DNA of 64,000 nucleotides, taken from positions 2,232,001-2,296,000 of the forward strand of contig JANUWF010003368.1 of the NCBI GenBank assembly GCA_026120185.1. Direction: 5' to 3'. Below are positions 11,885-23,869 of the stretch, one piece after another. Positions within the stretch are counted from its first letter, which is position 1; each line of letters begins with the position of its first letter. The translations under genes were made by a program, and so were the position numbers. The stretch comes from Voacanga thouarsii. Taxonomy: Eukaryota > Streptophyta > Magnoliopsida > Gentianales > Apocynaceae. A model generated the notes under the pieces. That model did no database searches and was not told the origin of the DNA. It saw only the letters and a program-made list of their open reading frames with translations.

Positions 11885-12412
11885 ATGCCTTCTAAACAGA
11901 CCTTCGGATGATCATCATGAGTTACTCGAAATAACCCTGAACCAATGGTGGAGGAACCACAGGCGGAAGGTCCTCACCTTACAATTTTAGACCACCCCGT
12001 GTTTCAGACTTTTGAAAAGATGACTGATATGATCCAACAACTGACTGAGACTGCTACTAGATTAAATAAGAATGCTCGGGTGAATGAGGATATGAGTAAG
12101 GAAAGTTAGCAAAATGAAGTCAAATCAGATCGAGCCCTTGAGCACTTTTTGGAATTTCACCCTCGGCAATTTCAAGGGTGACCTGATTCAGAACAGGAGG
12201 CTGAAAATTGGATCAAACAAATGGAAAAGAATTTTGCAGCCCTGAATTATTCAGAACAGAGGAAGATATAGCTTGCAACATTCCAATTGAAAGGACCTTC
12301 CCAAGATTGGTGGGCAAGGGAGATGAATTAATAAGAATAGGAGCGAATAGATTTTAAGGATAGTTTTAAAAAGAAGTTTATTCCCATTTGGGTGGTAGAA
12401 GGAAAGGAGGTT
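11885..12412 (+). pseudogene. Tekay-like gag, N-terminal half (element F)
   Basis: The frame starts at ATGCCTTCTAAACAG (11885), the equivalent of the MPPR.. start of Tekay/Del gag. Around 12130-12410 the Retrotrans_gag core can be read across three stops: FLEFHPRQFQG, AENWIKQMEKNF, LATFQLKGPSQDWWA, and FKKKFIPIWVVEGKEVKF. This is the capsid-like region that packages element RNA. It breaks off at about 12412 where SIRE sequence begins. Notably, this core is missing from the more complete Tekay element at 34244-38338, so the two copies preserve complementary parts of gag. Confidence 0.75.
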
Positions 12413-13166
12413 AAATTTTGGGTTTTTGGCTACAATGTTGGTGATTCAGTCTCGGAATACCTTAAATAAAACTTTACCTTTTGAGAATCTTTTGACCAAG
12501 CTGTTTAAGCATTTTAATATTGATATGAGTTTAGTTGCCCCTGAACATTCTAAGGTCAATGTCTACAGTAAGGATTCTTTTGAAAAGATGGGGTTTATCC
12601 AAATGGACAATCAATAGACCTTGCTTAGGGATGTCATGGAAGAAGAAAGAGAGAAACTAGTTAAGATTAAAGGTGAAGGAAAGAAATCTGCACCTATTGC
12701 CTTTGTTGAGACAAAACGAAAAGCTAAAATTTCAGAAGAATTATCCAGCAAAGGCAAGCAGAAGACTAAAGAAAGTGGAATGACACAGAGCATTCTGAAT
12801 GCTCTAAATCTTTTGACTACCAAATTGGATTATCTAAGTGCAAAGTTAAGAGTGAACTGTAGAATTTGGGAACTAGATTAACTAATATGGAAGGGAATCA
12901 ATCTGAAACAACTGAGAAGGATACTGTAGTTGAAACTGTAGCTGTCTCAAAAGAGCAAGCCCCTCCACCGGAGCAAGAACATGAGATTGTTATCCCTTCA
13001 GTCGAGAAGGATACTAGTGTTGATACTATCTCAATTCAGTGAACTGAAGACCTTACTTTTGATGCAACTACTACTACCACCACCACTACAACTGCTGCTG
13101 ACGATGCTGCTCCTAAGCAGGACAAACTAGCTGCACCTGGTAGCTTATCAGGCCGCCGGCAGAAAC
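12413..13166 (+). pseudogene. SIRE env-like extra ORF, middle piece (plant transposon protein domain-like)
   Basis: From about 12420 the sequence encodes LPFENLLTKLFKHFNIDM, then VNVYSKDSFEKMGFIQMD. This arrangement (LPFG..LTKIF.HF.I.., ..HHTLKRMGF) matches the end of the putative plant transposon protein domain (PF20167-like) that I know from SIRE extra ORFs and Athila 3' ORFs. It is followed by a Lys/Glu-rich helix, a coiled-coil-like segment (LNLLTTKLDYLSAKL), a frameshift at about 12855, an acidic/proline stretch, and a run of threonines (13062-13095) near the end of the piece. An in-frame TGA (about 13040) and other stops show decay. At 13166 it is cut by the Athila-like insertion and resumes in frame at 53462. 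Confidence 0.65.
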
Positions 13167-14526
13167 TGATGCGTAAATTTTATGTGTAAAAAAATTATTA
13201 AATTTAAATTCATCTTTAGTCAAGTTTTAATTAAAATATTAATCTCAAAATACATATACAAGCAAGTATACTCGTCGTAAGCATAGTATAGGGAATTAAC
13301 GAGTATTGATTTTTAAAAGAACAAGTACACACTAATCACTTTTCATTCATTATTTAACCGACCTAATAAAGTGATAGAATAATAAAAAGAAAAATAAAAA
13401 AAAATATGTACAAATCAAGGATGTAGGAATATGTAATTTAGACAACTATCCCAGAATACATGACAATGAATCAATTAGCAACCATCTCAATTAATCATCA
13501 TCTTGGCATTATGAAAGAATATAAACTAAAATTCAATAATTTTCCAAGTCATGAATGCACTTACATAGACTCCACTTCTTTCCCAATCCGTGAACTCACT
13601 ATTTCTTGATTAAATTAGTAGATTTTCCAATCAAACCAACATAACCAAAAGATGCATTAAACTCAATTCCTCATAAATTATCTATGCTCTAGGTGATAAT
13701 AAACATGAAATTAGTTAATAATCCTATACTCTAGGCGAAATTAACTAATCTTTGATTATTTTAGTTCTTTATTTTAACTTCGTTTCCCAAATCCATTAAG
13801 AAATAGTAGATATGTAGAATTGACTAAATTAAACTTAATCTAACTTCATTTCCCAAGTCCATTAGATATGAATTTAATTCCACCAACCTATCAAATAAAA
13901 TCAAGTAATCAAATACTAAGAATGATAGAAAATTGATCAAATAGCTAAATCAATACAAAAATCATGAATCCCAAAATAATGTTAAATTCCAATGAAAATA
14001 TTAATTACATTATTATTCTAGAAAAAGAAAACAAAGGTAAAAGAAAGAACTCATAGACAAGCCCTCATTTTTACTTTGGAAACCTTCTTGAATAATCCTC
14101 CTTAAATGGTGAATCTCTCATTCTTTTAAGTGATTGGAAATTTTGATCATTGTATTCACTACTTTCTCTTGTGTTTTCCTTATCTTTATAAGCTTCCTTA
14201 ATACCAAAATTCGTGGCTTGAGAAGTCTTGGCCCATTAGAATTCAAAAAAAATATCAAAATCCTTTAGAAGATACTAAATTCATGCACAAAATCGTTAGT
14301 GTAAAGACCAGACCTGGCGTCGGGTCACTTCAACCCACCTGGCGCCAAGTGCATTCTATTTTTATACTAGACTTTGCTTTTTTTGTGCTCTATTTCTCCA
14401 GAGTGGACTGGCGCCTGGTACATTCTGGAATTTTTCACCTTTTACTCGAAATCTACTCAATTCTGTACAAATTCATCAAAAACACTTTTCACAAGCAAAA
14501 TGTCAAAAGAAAGGAATATGCCTAGT
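13167..14526 (-). repeat. 3' LTR of Athila-like element A (missing its first ~85 bp)
   Basis: On the + strand it begins TGATGCGTAAATTT at 13167, the counterpart of TGATACTTAAATTT at 29962. It aligns with the other LTR through the GGCGCC-containing region (about 14310-14420) to about 14526. The other LTR continues ~85 bp further to CCCCTATCA (53461). The start of this LTR (in element sense) and the polypurine tract are therefore deleted. Confidence 0.8.
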
Positions 14527-15471
14527 GATAGCCTCAAGTGAATGAATTTCTCTTCACACACCATATTGTCCCCCTTTTAATCATCACTCATCATTTTTTC
14601 CAACATCTTTCCTCTATTTTTTCTTTTGCTTTTGGGAATTAATAGCCTCAAGAAAGTAGATTTCTCTTCACTATCCATATTGGCTTCCATAATCAAGCAA
14701 AAACATTGTTCTTAGCAACAACAATCAACTCATTGTTCTCAATCTTCAACTCACAATCAATGTTTCTTTCCACAATCTTTCCATTCAAAGATTTTTTTTT
14801 TCACATTCCTTATAACAATTCAAAGCTAAACAAAGTTTAAACCTATTATACAAGAGTTAGTCAACAACTTTCTCCACATTCATCATATTCTCCACATTCA
14901 AACTATATGAGTCAAATAATATTCAAACACTAATGCATAAACAAGATTAATCCAAATTCTCAAGTCTTAAAAATATCTTATCTAATAAACCAATTTCATA
15001 AAAATCCATTAAATGAATGAAAAAACTCATATCCAAATAAGAAAGAGAATTACAACCTTGCTAAACAATGAAAAATCACAAAAATTTTGAAAACTTTTAG
15101 CACAATATATACAATGGATATGGAAAATATCTTCAATGCTGAACTCTTTCCCACACTTAAATGGGACATTGTCCTCAATGGCAAAAAATATAACAATAAA
15201 AACAAAGCTAAAGGACAAAAAAAAAAAAAAAAGGAAAAGAATAGAGCAAAGAAAATACTTCCATTGCAAATTAGTTCCAACACGTGTGAATCTATTACAA
15301 AAGTCATTAGCTAAGGGTACCTAACTCAAAAGAAAAAAAAAATCTAGAAAAAGAAAAAAAAGTAAAATAAAGGAAAAGATAACTAAAACTAAGAAAGGTC
15401 ATTAAAATTCAAAGAAAAATAAATAAAAAATGATAGAAAATAAAATAAAATACAAGTGAGCAAGGAGTAAA
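14527..15471 (-). other. Athila 3' non-coding stretch between env-like ORF and LTR
   Basis: There is no ORF here. It is A/T-rich with a homopurine run around 15220-15240. An imperfect direct repeat with the core ATAGCCTCAAG, followed by TTTCTCTTCAC and CATATTG, begins near 14528 and again near 14641. In Athila elements this region separates the 3' ORF from the LTR. Confidence 0.5.
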
Positions 15472-16680
15472 TCAGGAGTCCTCAGACTTATCATCATCAT
15501 CATTAGGATCACTAGTAGCTCTACCAGTGGATGCACTAGTGGATTGCTAGATCAAAGTCGCCAATTTTTACTCGTGGACATCCTGATGGCAATGGAGGTC
15601 AACAATGGAATTTCGCAGCTGGAGGAGGATAGTCATTTGGCTCTCCAGTTGGGCCTCTACTCGTGCCTTGAAATCAACACTAGAATGAGAACTATTGGCA
15701 CGACTGCGAGGTCGAGTAGGCTGCTCCTCTGGTTTATCCTCATCAGGGGAAGTTCCATCATTCCCATATGCTAGACCGTATAAGGTTGCTTCCACCTTCT
15801 CTCTTTCTGTCATCATAGTGATAGCCACACTGAACCAAAGTATGCTCGTCACTAAGTCTCAGTCAGTAGTCGGCTCACTAAGCTATCTATCCAAACTCAC
15901 TCTAAAGTCTTATAGAATATGCAATGATCAAGGAAAATTTGAGGGCTTTGGCTGAGATGCAAGAGGAAACAACCTCCCGTATGGACTAAATAATAATAGG
16001 AGTAAGGGGATAGGCTCACTCCTCATCATCTTATCAAGAATGTAAACATCAACGACCGTAGACTCATTGAAACTACTAGTATTGGGATAAACATTAAAAG
16101 AGAAAATATAGACTAGAATGCACAATTGAGCCTCAAGATTATTATTGGAGTAGTAGCGATACTGGCCTATTTTCCCATTCCTCTACATCTGTAAGCTAGT
16201 CCTTATAGCACTCACATCTCAAGTAAGATAAAAAAGAATTTTTTTATTATTATGGTCCACAGTTATCCTTGGACCATCATCAGGTACACCCAGGATCCTT
16301 GCTAGTCTAGCCCTATCAAACTCAATTGGTACCCCCTTAACCATAGTAGAAATGACTTGGAGGTTGGGTTTCCTTTTATCCTGTATGTTAGCATAAAACT
16401 CTCTTACCCTCACAAGACAATAAGTTCTCCCAAGTTTGAGTATAAGCTCCTAACCCAGTACCCTAAACATAGTAGAAAATTGTAATGAATTATCAATGGA
16501 AGGCTTATGCATCTTCTCTACTATGATTTTGTTATGTTGGTGAATTTGGTACCAGATTTGACATGTAGGATCACAAAATAGTGTAGGCTGGGTAGGTAGG
16601 GGCTCAAAATATGGTGTAGACGAAGATGAAGCTCTAGCTTTCTTAGCTTCAGGTGCTATTCCCTTAGGTCTCCTAGACAT
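15472..16680 (-). pseudogene. Athila 3' (env-like) ORF with plant transposon protein domain
   Basis: The ORF starts with ATG at 16680 on the - strand (MSRRPKGIAPEAKKARASSSS). A basic, serine-rich N-terminus is followed by a domain with VREFYANI, KGVPIEFDRARLARILGVPDDGP (about 16400-16270). This is the order typical of the PF20167-like domain in Athila/SIRE 3' ORFs. Frameshifts and stops occur near 16450, 16215 and 16000-15860. The C-terminal part (15852-15568) has a Ser/Arg/Pro-rich hinge and a helix with VEAQLESQ, and the ORF ends in an acidic tail (DPNDDDDKSEDS, TGA at 15472-15474). Its role is unknown. Despite the 'env-like' label, no signal peptide or transmembrane helix is evident. Confidence 0.6.
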
Positions 16681-16821
16681 GATGAAGATGTGATTAAGGA
16701 TAAAGATAGAATAAAAGAAGGAAAATAGAACACCCTCAAGATCACTCCTCACTATACAATCAAACACGACCCTCAACCTTCTCACAAATACAACACCTAC
16801 TCAACAAAACCACCACCTCAT

Positions 16822-16984
16822 TATAGCAGGAAGAGAGTATCACCACGGTGCACGATCAAAGTGGACTTGCAAAAAGTATATGATTCGGTTAGTTGGGATT
16901 TCTTGCTGGACTTACTGGATGAACTAGGATTCCCACTATAGTTTGTTGGTTGGATTGAACAATGCGTTACCATAGCCTCATTCT
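16822..16984 (+). repeat. Extra copy of LINE ORF2 reverse-transcriptase segment at LINE 5' end
   Basis: This segment aligns without gaps to 25582-25744 (constant offset 8760), with about 17 mismatches in ~163 bp by eye. It encodes the IKVDL..YDSVSWDFLLDLLDELGFP part of the RT domain in the same orientation as the LINE. Similarity stops sharply at both ends: on the left it meets Athila leader sequence, on the right the LINE 5' UTR. Confidence 0.85.
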
Positions 16985-17950
16985 CAAGTCTGCCACCTTC
17001 ATCCTTCTTTGTTTTTGAGAATCAGCTTAATGCATAGTAGTGAGAGAAAAAGGTAGAGAAAGAAGCTCTCAACTCCCTTGAGTCCTCTTCCTGATTCTTG
17101 CTACAAATGGATGCTTTTCGACCTCAAGATAAGATTAATGCTTGCTATCCTGGTTAGTACAATGGACGGTTATTGTTATTTACTTCCTACAGGATCATAA
17201 ATTGTGTTTTTGCCATGCTTGCTATTCATATTTGAATATTTTAGTTTGTCGCTACTGATCTGTCTAAAATTTCTGGGGTCCGCTGTCTCTGAGGTGTCGA
17301 ATTTTTAGAGGTAATAACATCAGGTGTGTTCAGAAGTGATTATTGCTTTCCATAATTAATTTATTTTATTTGTTGACCCAAGTTGCTGTTCGCCATTAAG
17401 GCTCTGTTTACCTCCGCATTTGATATACCACAACTCCTAGTACCTACCGAACAGGTGTTTGTTGTTGTTGGTTAATAATCGTTGGGTGTATGGGGAATGT
17501 AACTGGGGCTATTTGAACATTTGATTCAGTTTGAGGTCTGACTTGTGGACCGAAGTACAGTCTGCTCTTGTCTGTGTTGATTAATTACTGTGCTTTGGTT
17601 CCTTTTGTAATTCTCTTGTGCAACAACAATGGTTTTGATTGCATGCTTGGATTCTGTGATTGGTGTGTTTATGTGAAGCTCTTTTTGTGTTTTTGACTTA
17701 TGCTATTGGGATCGTTCTTCGTTGTTTGTCTATTTTCTTGGTTCATCTGCATTCCTTGTCTATCTTGAGCCAAAAATACCGCTTTTGCCTTCTAAAACCT
17801 ATTGTTGACCCATACCAGAAACTAGCCTAGGTGTGTGGGACTCGGTCTGATAATTTATTAATGCCCATTAATGCTAATGTTGAATTTCACATTAGCTGGG
17901 TTCACTTGGTTACCTACCTCGCAATGTTGACTTCCCAAGCCTACCCACAA
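16985..17950 (+). other. LINE 5' untranslated region
   Basis: This is ~970 bp without a long ORF between the RT fragment and ORF1. It is T-rich on the + strand (many TTGTTG, TTTGTG words) and distinct in composition from the flanking Athila sequence. It would contain the internal Pol II promoter of an L1-type element, but no specific motif can be assigned. Confidence 0.5.
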
Positions 17951-19692
17951 ATGGCAAACACTATTCGTATCTCTACCCAAAAGCAGAAACCTGACCCCAC
18001 ACTCGACTGGGATAAATCTTATGGCTCAGACTAGAAGAAAAAAGTTTGGGCACCAGAGGGGCCTTCACCCCGGGCCTCACCCTCAAACAGCCCAACAAGG
18101 GTCCAGGTAGAAAACCCTGGGCAGCAGGGGGCTCAAACAAACTCTCCCCGGGCCTCAAGCTCAAACAACCTATCTCAGACCTAGGCCTAGCCTAATAAAA
18201 CCTCCATTCCTTCACCTCCCCAGCCTATCGGTCCATCATCGTCCAACCTAACTATATCTGAGTCGACTGACCTTGCCCCTATGCTAATCCAGGCACCATG
18301 CCCGGGCTATACGGGTGTGGAGCCTCAGACAACAGCAGTTATTCTTGATGAACTAGAGTCCTCTGACTCTTCTGGCTCCTTTATACCTGCAACCATCCCA
18401 CCTCCCCAGAGGCTACTGCTGAACCCACAAAAACAGATGTAAGAAAATCTTAACCAACTTGGGCCAACATTGTTAAAGGAAATCGAGATCAGTGTAATGG
18501 AATGATATTGCACTATATACCCTGAACGGGAGAATTTGTTGACATTGAGGAAACAGATTTCAAAGAAATGGAGCTCAAATTGGGATACTACCTAATTGGT
18601 ATGTTTGCTGGGCAGTTTTCTGGACTAAGGGCGATTACAGAAATAACAAAACAGCAGTCGGTCCCTTCCAAGGTATACCCACATGTAACAGGTTGGCTAA
18701 TATTCTGTTTCAACACAGAAGAAGACAGGCAGGTGGTTCTTAGAGGGGGACCGTACGCTACATTCGGCCGTTCATTAGTGCTAAAGGTTATGCCCAAAGA
18801 ATTTGACTTCTCATTGGATGATATTAGCATAATGCCATTATGGGTGACATTCTTTACACTGCTACTGGGATGTTGGAACTGCTTGGTGCTAAGTAAGATT
18901 GCCTCTGGGGTAGGGGTGCAGCTAATGACAAACATGCTCACAGTAAGCCTTGAAAGGCTATCCTATGCTTGAGTCCTAGTAGAGGTCGATGTATCCAAGC
19001 CTTTGATCAAGGCAGTGCCTATCTGACTACCATCTGGGAAGACTAAATACCAAGGTGTTCGATATGAGTTTGAGCCATTGTTCTGTAAGACCTGTTGTAA
19101 ATTTGGTCATGCCAGGGATACTTGCATGGGGGACAAAGTGAAAAATTAGGAATAGATTCTATCTACTAAGGAGGCTGCTAAGTCTACGCGGGCAAAATTG
19201 AGGTCTAAGTCTAAGCCTAAGTCTGCCCCAGCTGGCCCCAAGGAATGCCCACGAAGCCTTGCGACACTAGCCCCCACGAGGGACAAAGGCAAGGCACCAG
19301 TCACTGCCATTGCCCAGGTAGACAGCGGCCAGGGCGAGCATACCACAGGCACTATGGGTCATGATGCTGGGCCATCAACTTCGCAAGCCATGCATGCTCA
19401 GGCTATGACTGAAGCCCCAATGAAACAGGTCGTGATGACTGCACCCCCCAAACAAGCAAACTAGAATGGGCTAAGGGTGAGCAGGGGCCGATCAAGGGGC
19501 AGGCGTAGGAGACAAAATCGGACACTGTCTCAGTCCCAGGTTAGGGTACAATTTCAGGACAGCACTATCGCACAAAAAACGGACACTAAAGTAAGTGTAG
19601 AGGATTTACCAAAGATGGTGGTTAAGGCTGGAAGAGCAACCATGCAAGCTTTTAGGTTTATCTGCACGGTGTGGAAGAAATACATGGACCGC
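17951..19692 (+). pseudogene. LINE ORF1 (DUF4283 plus zinc knuckle nucleic-acid-binding protein)
   Basis: The ORF starts at ATG 17951 (MANTIRISTQKQK). A Pro/Ser-rich linker with several stops (18032, 18182, 18440) leads to a DUF4283-like domain at about 18560-18870. This includes VPSKVYPHVTGWLIFCFNTEEDRQVVLRGGPYATFGRSLVLK, written here only as a region (18661-18785). A CCHC zinc knuckle CKTCCKFGHARDTC lies at 19084-19125. An Arg-rich tail (GRSRGRRRRQNR) follows at about 19490. ORF1 proteins of plant LINEs bind the element RNA. The frame is cut at 19692 by a solo LTR. When the LTR and one TSD copy are ignored, it continues at 23826 and stops at TGA 23871-23873, overlapping the ORF2 start. Confidence 0.8.
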
Positions 19693-21240
19693 TGTAACAC
19701 CCCACTACCTAGGCCCAACAGGGCTGGGGATGTCGCCCCGTCCAAAGGATAATGAGTCTTTATAACTAGGTCATACAAACAAAAATAAACAATACTTTAA
19801 AATTAAAACTTATTACAATACAAAAATTCAAGACAAATCCATAAATACATTGAGTACTCTCGTCTCTCAAAGCAATACATAAAGAAAATAACATAAGGCC
19901 TTCAAAGTAAGCACAAACTATCTACTCATCTCCATAGCAGGACCGACTTGAAAACATGGCAAAAGGGTGATGAGATAAAAATCTCAGTAAGTTCGTGTGT
20001 GCTTTGAGTATCCAGTGAAAACAGTTCATGAATGCAAGGTGTAAGAACTTCATAAGAAAAATACTGGTAAGCAATAAACAATGTTCAAAATCAAGAGTGG
20101 AGTTTTGAATTTTCCAACCATACATGTACAATAAAATCAACCACTCAAAAGGGCAGCCATGTGTTACCACACGTTGGGCACCATAACCATACAACGGTCA
20201 GAATGCTACACTTTGTGCAGACTGACAAAAAGGTAGGTGATCGGCCTACCGAGTAAGATACTTCTCCTTCTTTACACCCAAACAAAACCGGTTGTCCACT
20301 CCGGCAACACACAGTCCACATGACTGAAACCTGCTAGCTCAGATCGGCATGACTAAGTAGTACTGACGTTTCTCTAAGTTGAGTTCATCTTCTGGAGGTG
20401 GCCTCCTGCCAGAAGACTCACTCTTGCTCTTCAAAACTAGTACTACTAGTTCACCCTTATTGAGTACTCAATGTAGTTTATTCCACTTGGGAGAAAACTG
20501 ATAAAACATAGCTTTACTTGAAAATGGCAATCAAGGGTTTCCAAAGTCCTTGTTAAAATTAATTTTAGAAACAGTTTAGTGTTTGAATAAATCTGCTTGT
20601 TGTTTTTCAAATAATTGGTTTGACTGAAACAAGAAAGGAAATAGTCCCTAATTTCCTTTACCAAATGAGTGTTCACAAACTTCGTGTTTAGCTTGCCATA
20701 ATAACTTTTTACAACAAACAAATTTTATGCAGGAACTTACCTGATCCTTTGCTCGAGATAAAATAAAGATCTCCAAAAGCTGACCTAACCCCGCCTGGGG
20801 TAAACATAAGCCATAATCAAACTCAAGCCAAAATTTGCTTTTATAAATAATCCTAACTCAACTTACTACAATCATGACCCTAGTGTCCCAAACTTTAAAG
20901 CTAGATAATAAATAAAGGGTTTATAAAATAAATCTAGCTTGATATTAAAATAACTAGGGTTTGTGAAATAGTTACTAATAAGTTGTAGGTTTAAATCTTG
21001 CTATAAATGAATTAGGGCTTATTTGATGAAGGGTCCTAGGTCCTAGATGATATTATTTAAAATAATGATTTATAATAACTAATGGTTAGAAAATAATTGG
21101 TAAATAAAATTAATAATAAGTAAATTTTAATATGTCTTGACTAAAAGATAATAAATTTTAATAGTATTTATGAATATATAACTTAAAAGATTAATATTTT
21201 GCCTATTATGATTATTTATACAAAAGGCTTTATTTAATGC

Positions 21241-21243
<3 letters not shown>

Positions 21244-21278
<35 letters not shown>
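21244..21278. repeat. (AT)n microsatellite
   Basis: About 17 uninterrupted AT units lie inside the solo LTR. They are not seen at the corresponding place in copy 1. Confidence 0.9.
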
Positions 21279-21283
<5 letters not shown>

Positions 21284-23515
21284 AATAATAATTTTATATT
21301 TTAATTTTAATAAAAGGTACCATTTATTTGGTTAAAATATCATTATTTCATATGACAGTCCAAATCCACATTTTCCTAGGGTTTTCAAAATCACTAGAAG
21401 GAATATATTATTAATTTTTATTGATGAAATCAAATTGGCTAACTTAAATAGCTTAGGAACAACAAGATTATGATCATAATTCCTATTGCTAACCATAATC
21501 ATGAACATACACTCTACACCAATCAACAAAACATCCAAATAATGAATAAAAGCATAGATCCAAATCTACCAACGCATGATCCCAACCCCACTAAGCATAA
21601 TCATATTCATGGCCTCAACAAGAACACAAGAACATAAAACCCTATTCACCAAAAGTGACAAAATCTCTAACATGCTTATTCATTCATACTACTCACGACA
21701 TGAAGACATGCAACAAAGCCTAAAATATCATAAAATTCAACCAAGACTAATCATCCTCGTGCATCAATCCCAACTCCATCATATAAACACATTCATTCTC
21801 ATGTTTTAATCCCAACTCCATAATATAAACACATACTCAATCTCCAAATATATTCCATCCTCATCCAATTACATCCAAGAGATATGAATCTCAAATTTAA
21901 AGAGAAGATTGAATAGACTTACTTGAATGATGACTACCTTGAAGAAGTTTCAAAAGAATCCTCACGCTTGGAAAGCTTGATCCGTCCAAGGAGAAAGAAG
22001 AAAAATGGCCATGGTTGGAGTAACCATTCTGCCGAGAGAGAGAGAGAGAGAGAGAAAGATTATTAGTATATTTTGGAGATGAGTAGGTGTGATCTGGAGT
22101 TTTTGGAGAATATTGAAGAGGTTTAGAGTGGTCTTAGGCGTGGAGAATGATGGTGTGTATTCTTGGTATTCTTGGTGTTCTTGGGGATTTGGAGAGAATG
22201 GAGAGAATAGAAGAAAGTTGGCCAAAATTTTGCTTGGGAAGGGTGGCCAAATGGATTGGAGAATTCTGGTAATTGATTTTTAGATTTGGGAGAAGAAGGA
22301 AAGCTGGTTGTTTGAAATTTAAAAAGAATGATTTAGAGAGTGAATTATGGTAGCAAGTATGGTAATAATTTCTTTGTTGAAGGAGGCTTTTTGTGAGCTT
22401 CAATGGCCGACTGTTTGGCTGGGATTTTGCTGAGATGAATGATGCTTGATATAGGGTGGCTAAATTATGGAGTGCAATGGTGAAGGAATTTTCTAGATAG
22501 TTGAGGCTTAATCCATGGAAGTTTGCTAGAATAATTTGTTGGAATTTTGGACTCCAATTGATGGTTTGATTGTAGTGATTGATAGAGGGATTTTAGGAGC
22601 AGCCATGGAGCTTCATTCGAGTAGACCAATGGAGAAGATGATGAAGCTCAGTTCATGGCTGACTAAGGTTGGTTTTACAGAGAAAATGGAGTAAGTTTTG
22701 GACAAGGGTGAAGAAGAAACAAAGCTGGAATTTCTGGTTGGTTTTTTCACATGGCTTGCTGGAATTTCTGTGTAGATTTTTCTGCAATGCTTCAGCCAAC
22801 TTGCAGAAGGTTTGAAGGGGTATTGGAGGGTCCTTTAAGGCTAGTTTCCAGCCTTTTTTATGGAGGAAAGACAGGGTTGAATTGTTGGTTGGAAAGGTAG
22901 AAGAAACAGCTTGGTTCTTCGCTCACTAAGCTGCGAAAACTATCCAGGGATTTTTCTGATTTGCACAGCTTTTGTGCAGTCCGGTTTTGGCTGAAGTTTT
23001 CAGTCTCCAAGCTGAGTGAATTGGTTATTTTTCTGGCAGGACTTGAGAGGGAATGATGGTTGAAGATTTTGACAATTGAATTGATCAAGAAGCTGGAAAA
23101 ATTTCCAGTTTGCTAGAAGAAGAAGATGATCATTCATAGGGTGGAGTTTGAAGGTTTAACCATGGAGATTAATTCTCTTGGGAACCTTCCATAACTCTTC
23201 CCCATTTTTGGCCAATATGCTACCCTCCTATAGGTAATTTTGAAACTCCAAGATCAAGGAAGCTTGCTGGAATTTTCTGGAAATAAAATAGCTTGAATAA
23301 ATTAAGCAACTTAATTGGTTAAGAATTAAGGTAAGTTAGAGAATAAAAAGGGTATGAATCCCTTAGGGATTTTTGTAGGGCACAAGAGTGGAATTAGGAC
23401 ATTCCTTTCATGTCTCCCCTAGGACAACATCCCCACTTCTCCCTAAGGCATATAAGGCCGAAAATAGCATACCTATCAAAAATAAAATTTAATCATGCTA
23501 AAACTTAAATAATGG

Positions 23516-23568
23516 AATTTGAACTCAAAACCTCAAGGATTTATTCCAAAGCTCTAACCACTAAACTA
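23516..23568 (-). other. tRNA-like A-box/B-box segment inside family-C LTR copy 2
   Basis: Read on the - strand, TAGTTTAGTGG (23568-23558) fits the Pol III A-box consensus fully. GTTCAAATT (23524-23516) fits the B-box with one mismatch. The A-box lies ~252 bp from the LTR 5' end, as in copy 1 (~251 bp). Confidence 0.5.
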
Positions 23569-23869
23569 CAACAACTCTTGTTCTTATTTTCTCTCCCAAA
23601 TATTTTTCTTATTTAACCCTCAAGCTATCTCCCTATTTCCTCCTCAAGCAAAATTACCATTTTGCCATTCCTACTCAATAAGCACAATTAAGCCTTCTAG
23701 TCTACAAATCACAAATTTAAAGCACATAAAATCATACAAAAATATATTTATGTATGCAAGAAAATATGATATGTATCCCGACCCCCTTACTCTAGGGTTG
23801 GTTTTAGTTGGGGTTTCACATCCGCAACCTGGACTTGGTTAGTGCCCAGAGGGTGCTGATTCATCAACA

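Larger units (their letters stand above)
1175..12412 (+). mobile_element. Tekay/Del-like Ty3/gypsy element F, 3'-truncated
   Basis: The element begins with TGTAACACCCCACC at 1175, the same LTR start as the intact Tekay-like element at 30266. It has a ~3.8 kb LTR once two inserted solo LTRs are removed, then a tRNA-iMet-type primer-binding site, an acidic ORF and the first half of gag. At about 12412 the gag sequence stops abruptly and SIRE env-like sequence begins. The rest of gag, all of pol and the 3' LTR are therefore missing. The right-hand TSD is lost, so the left candidate CGGAT (1170-1174) cannot be tested. Confidence 0.8.
19693..23820 (-). mobile_element. Solo LTR of giant gypsy-like family C, copy 2
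   Basis: This 4128-bp block on the - strand starts TGTGAAACCCC (23820) and ends GGGGTGTTACA (19693). Flanking 5-mers are ACCGC (19688-19692) and TCCGC (23821-23825), a TSD with one mismatch. It splits LINE ORF1. It aligns with the inverted copy at 1661-6039 at both ends and in several interior blocks. It contains an (AT)n run at about 21244-21278, a (GA)n run at about 22031-22054, and long non-coding stretches. No gag or pol motif was found. Confidence 0.85.
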
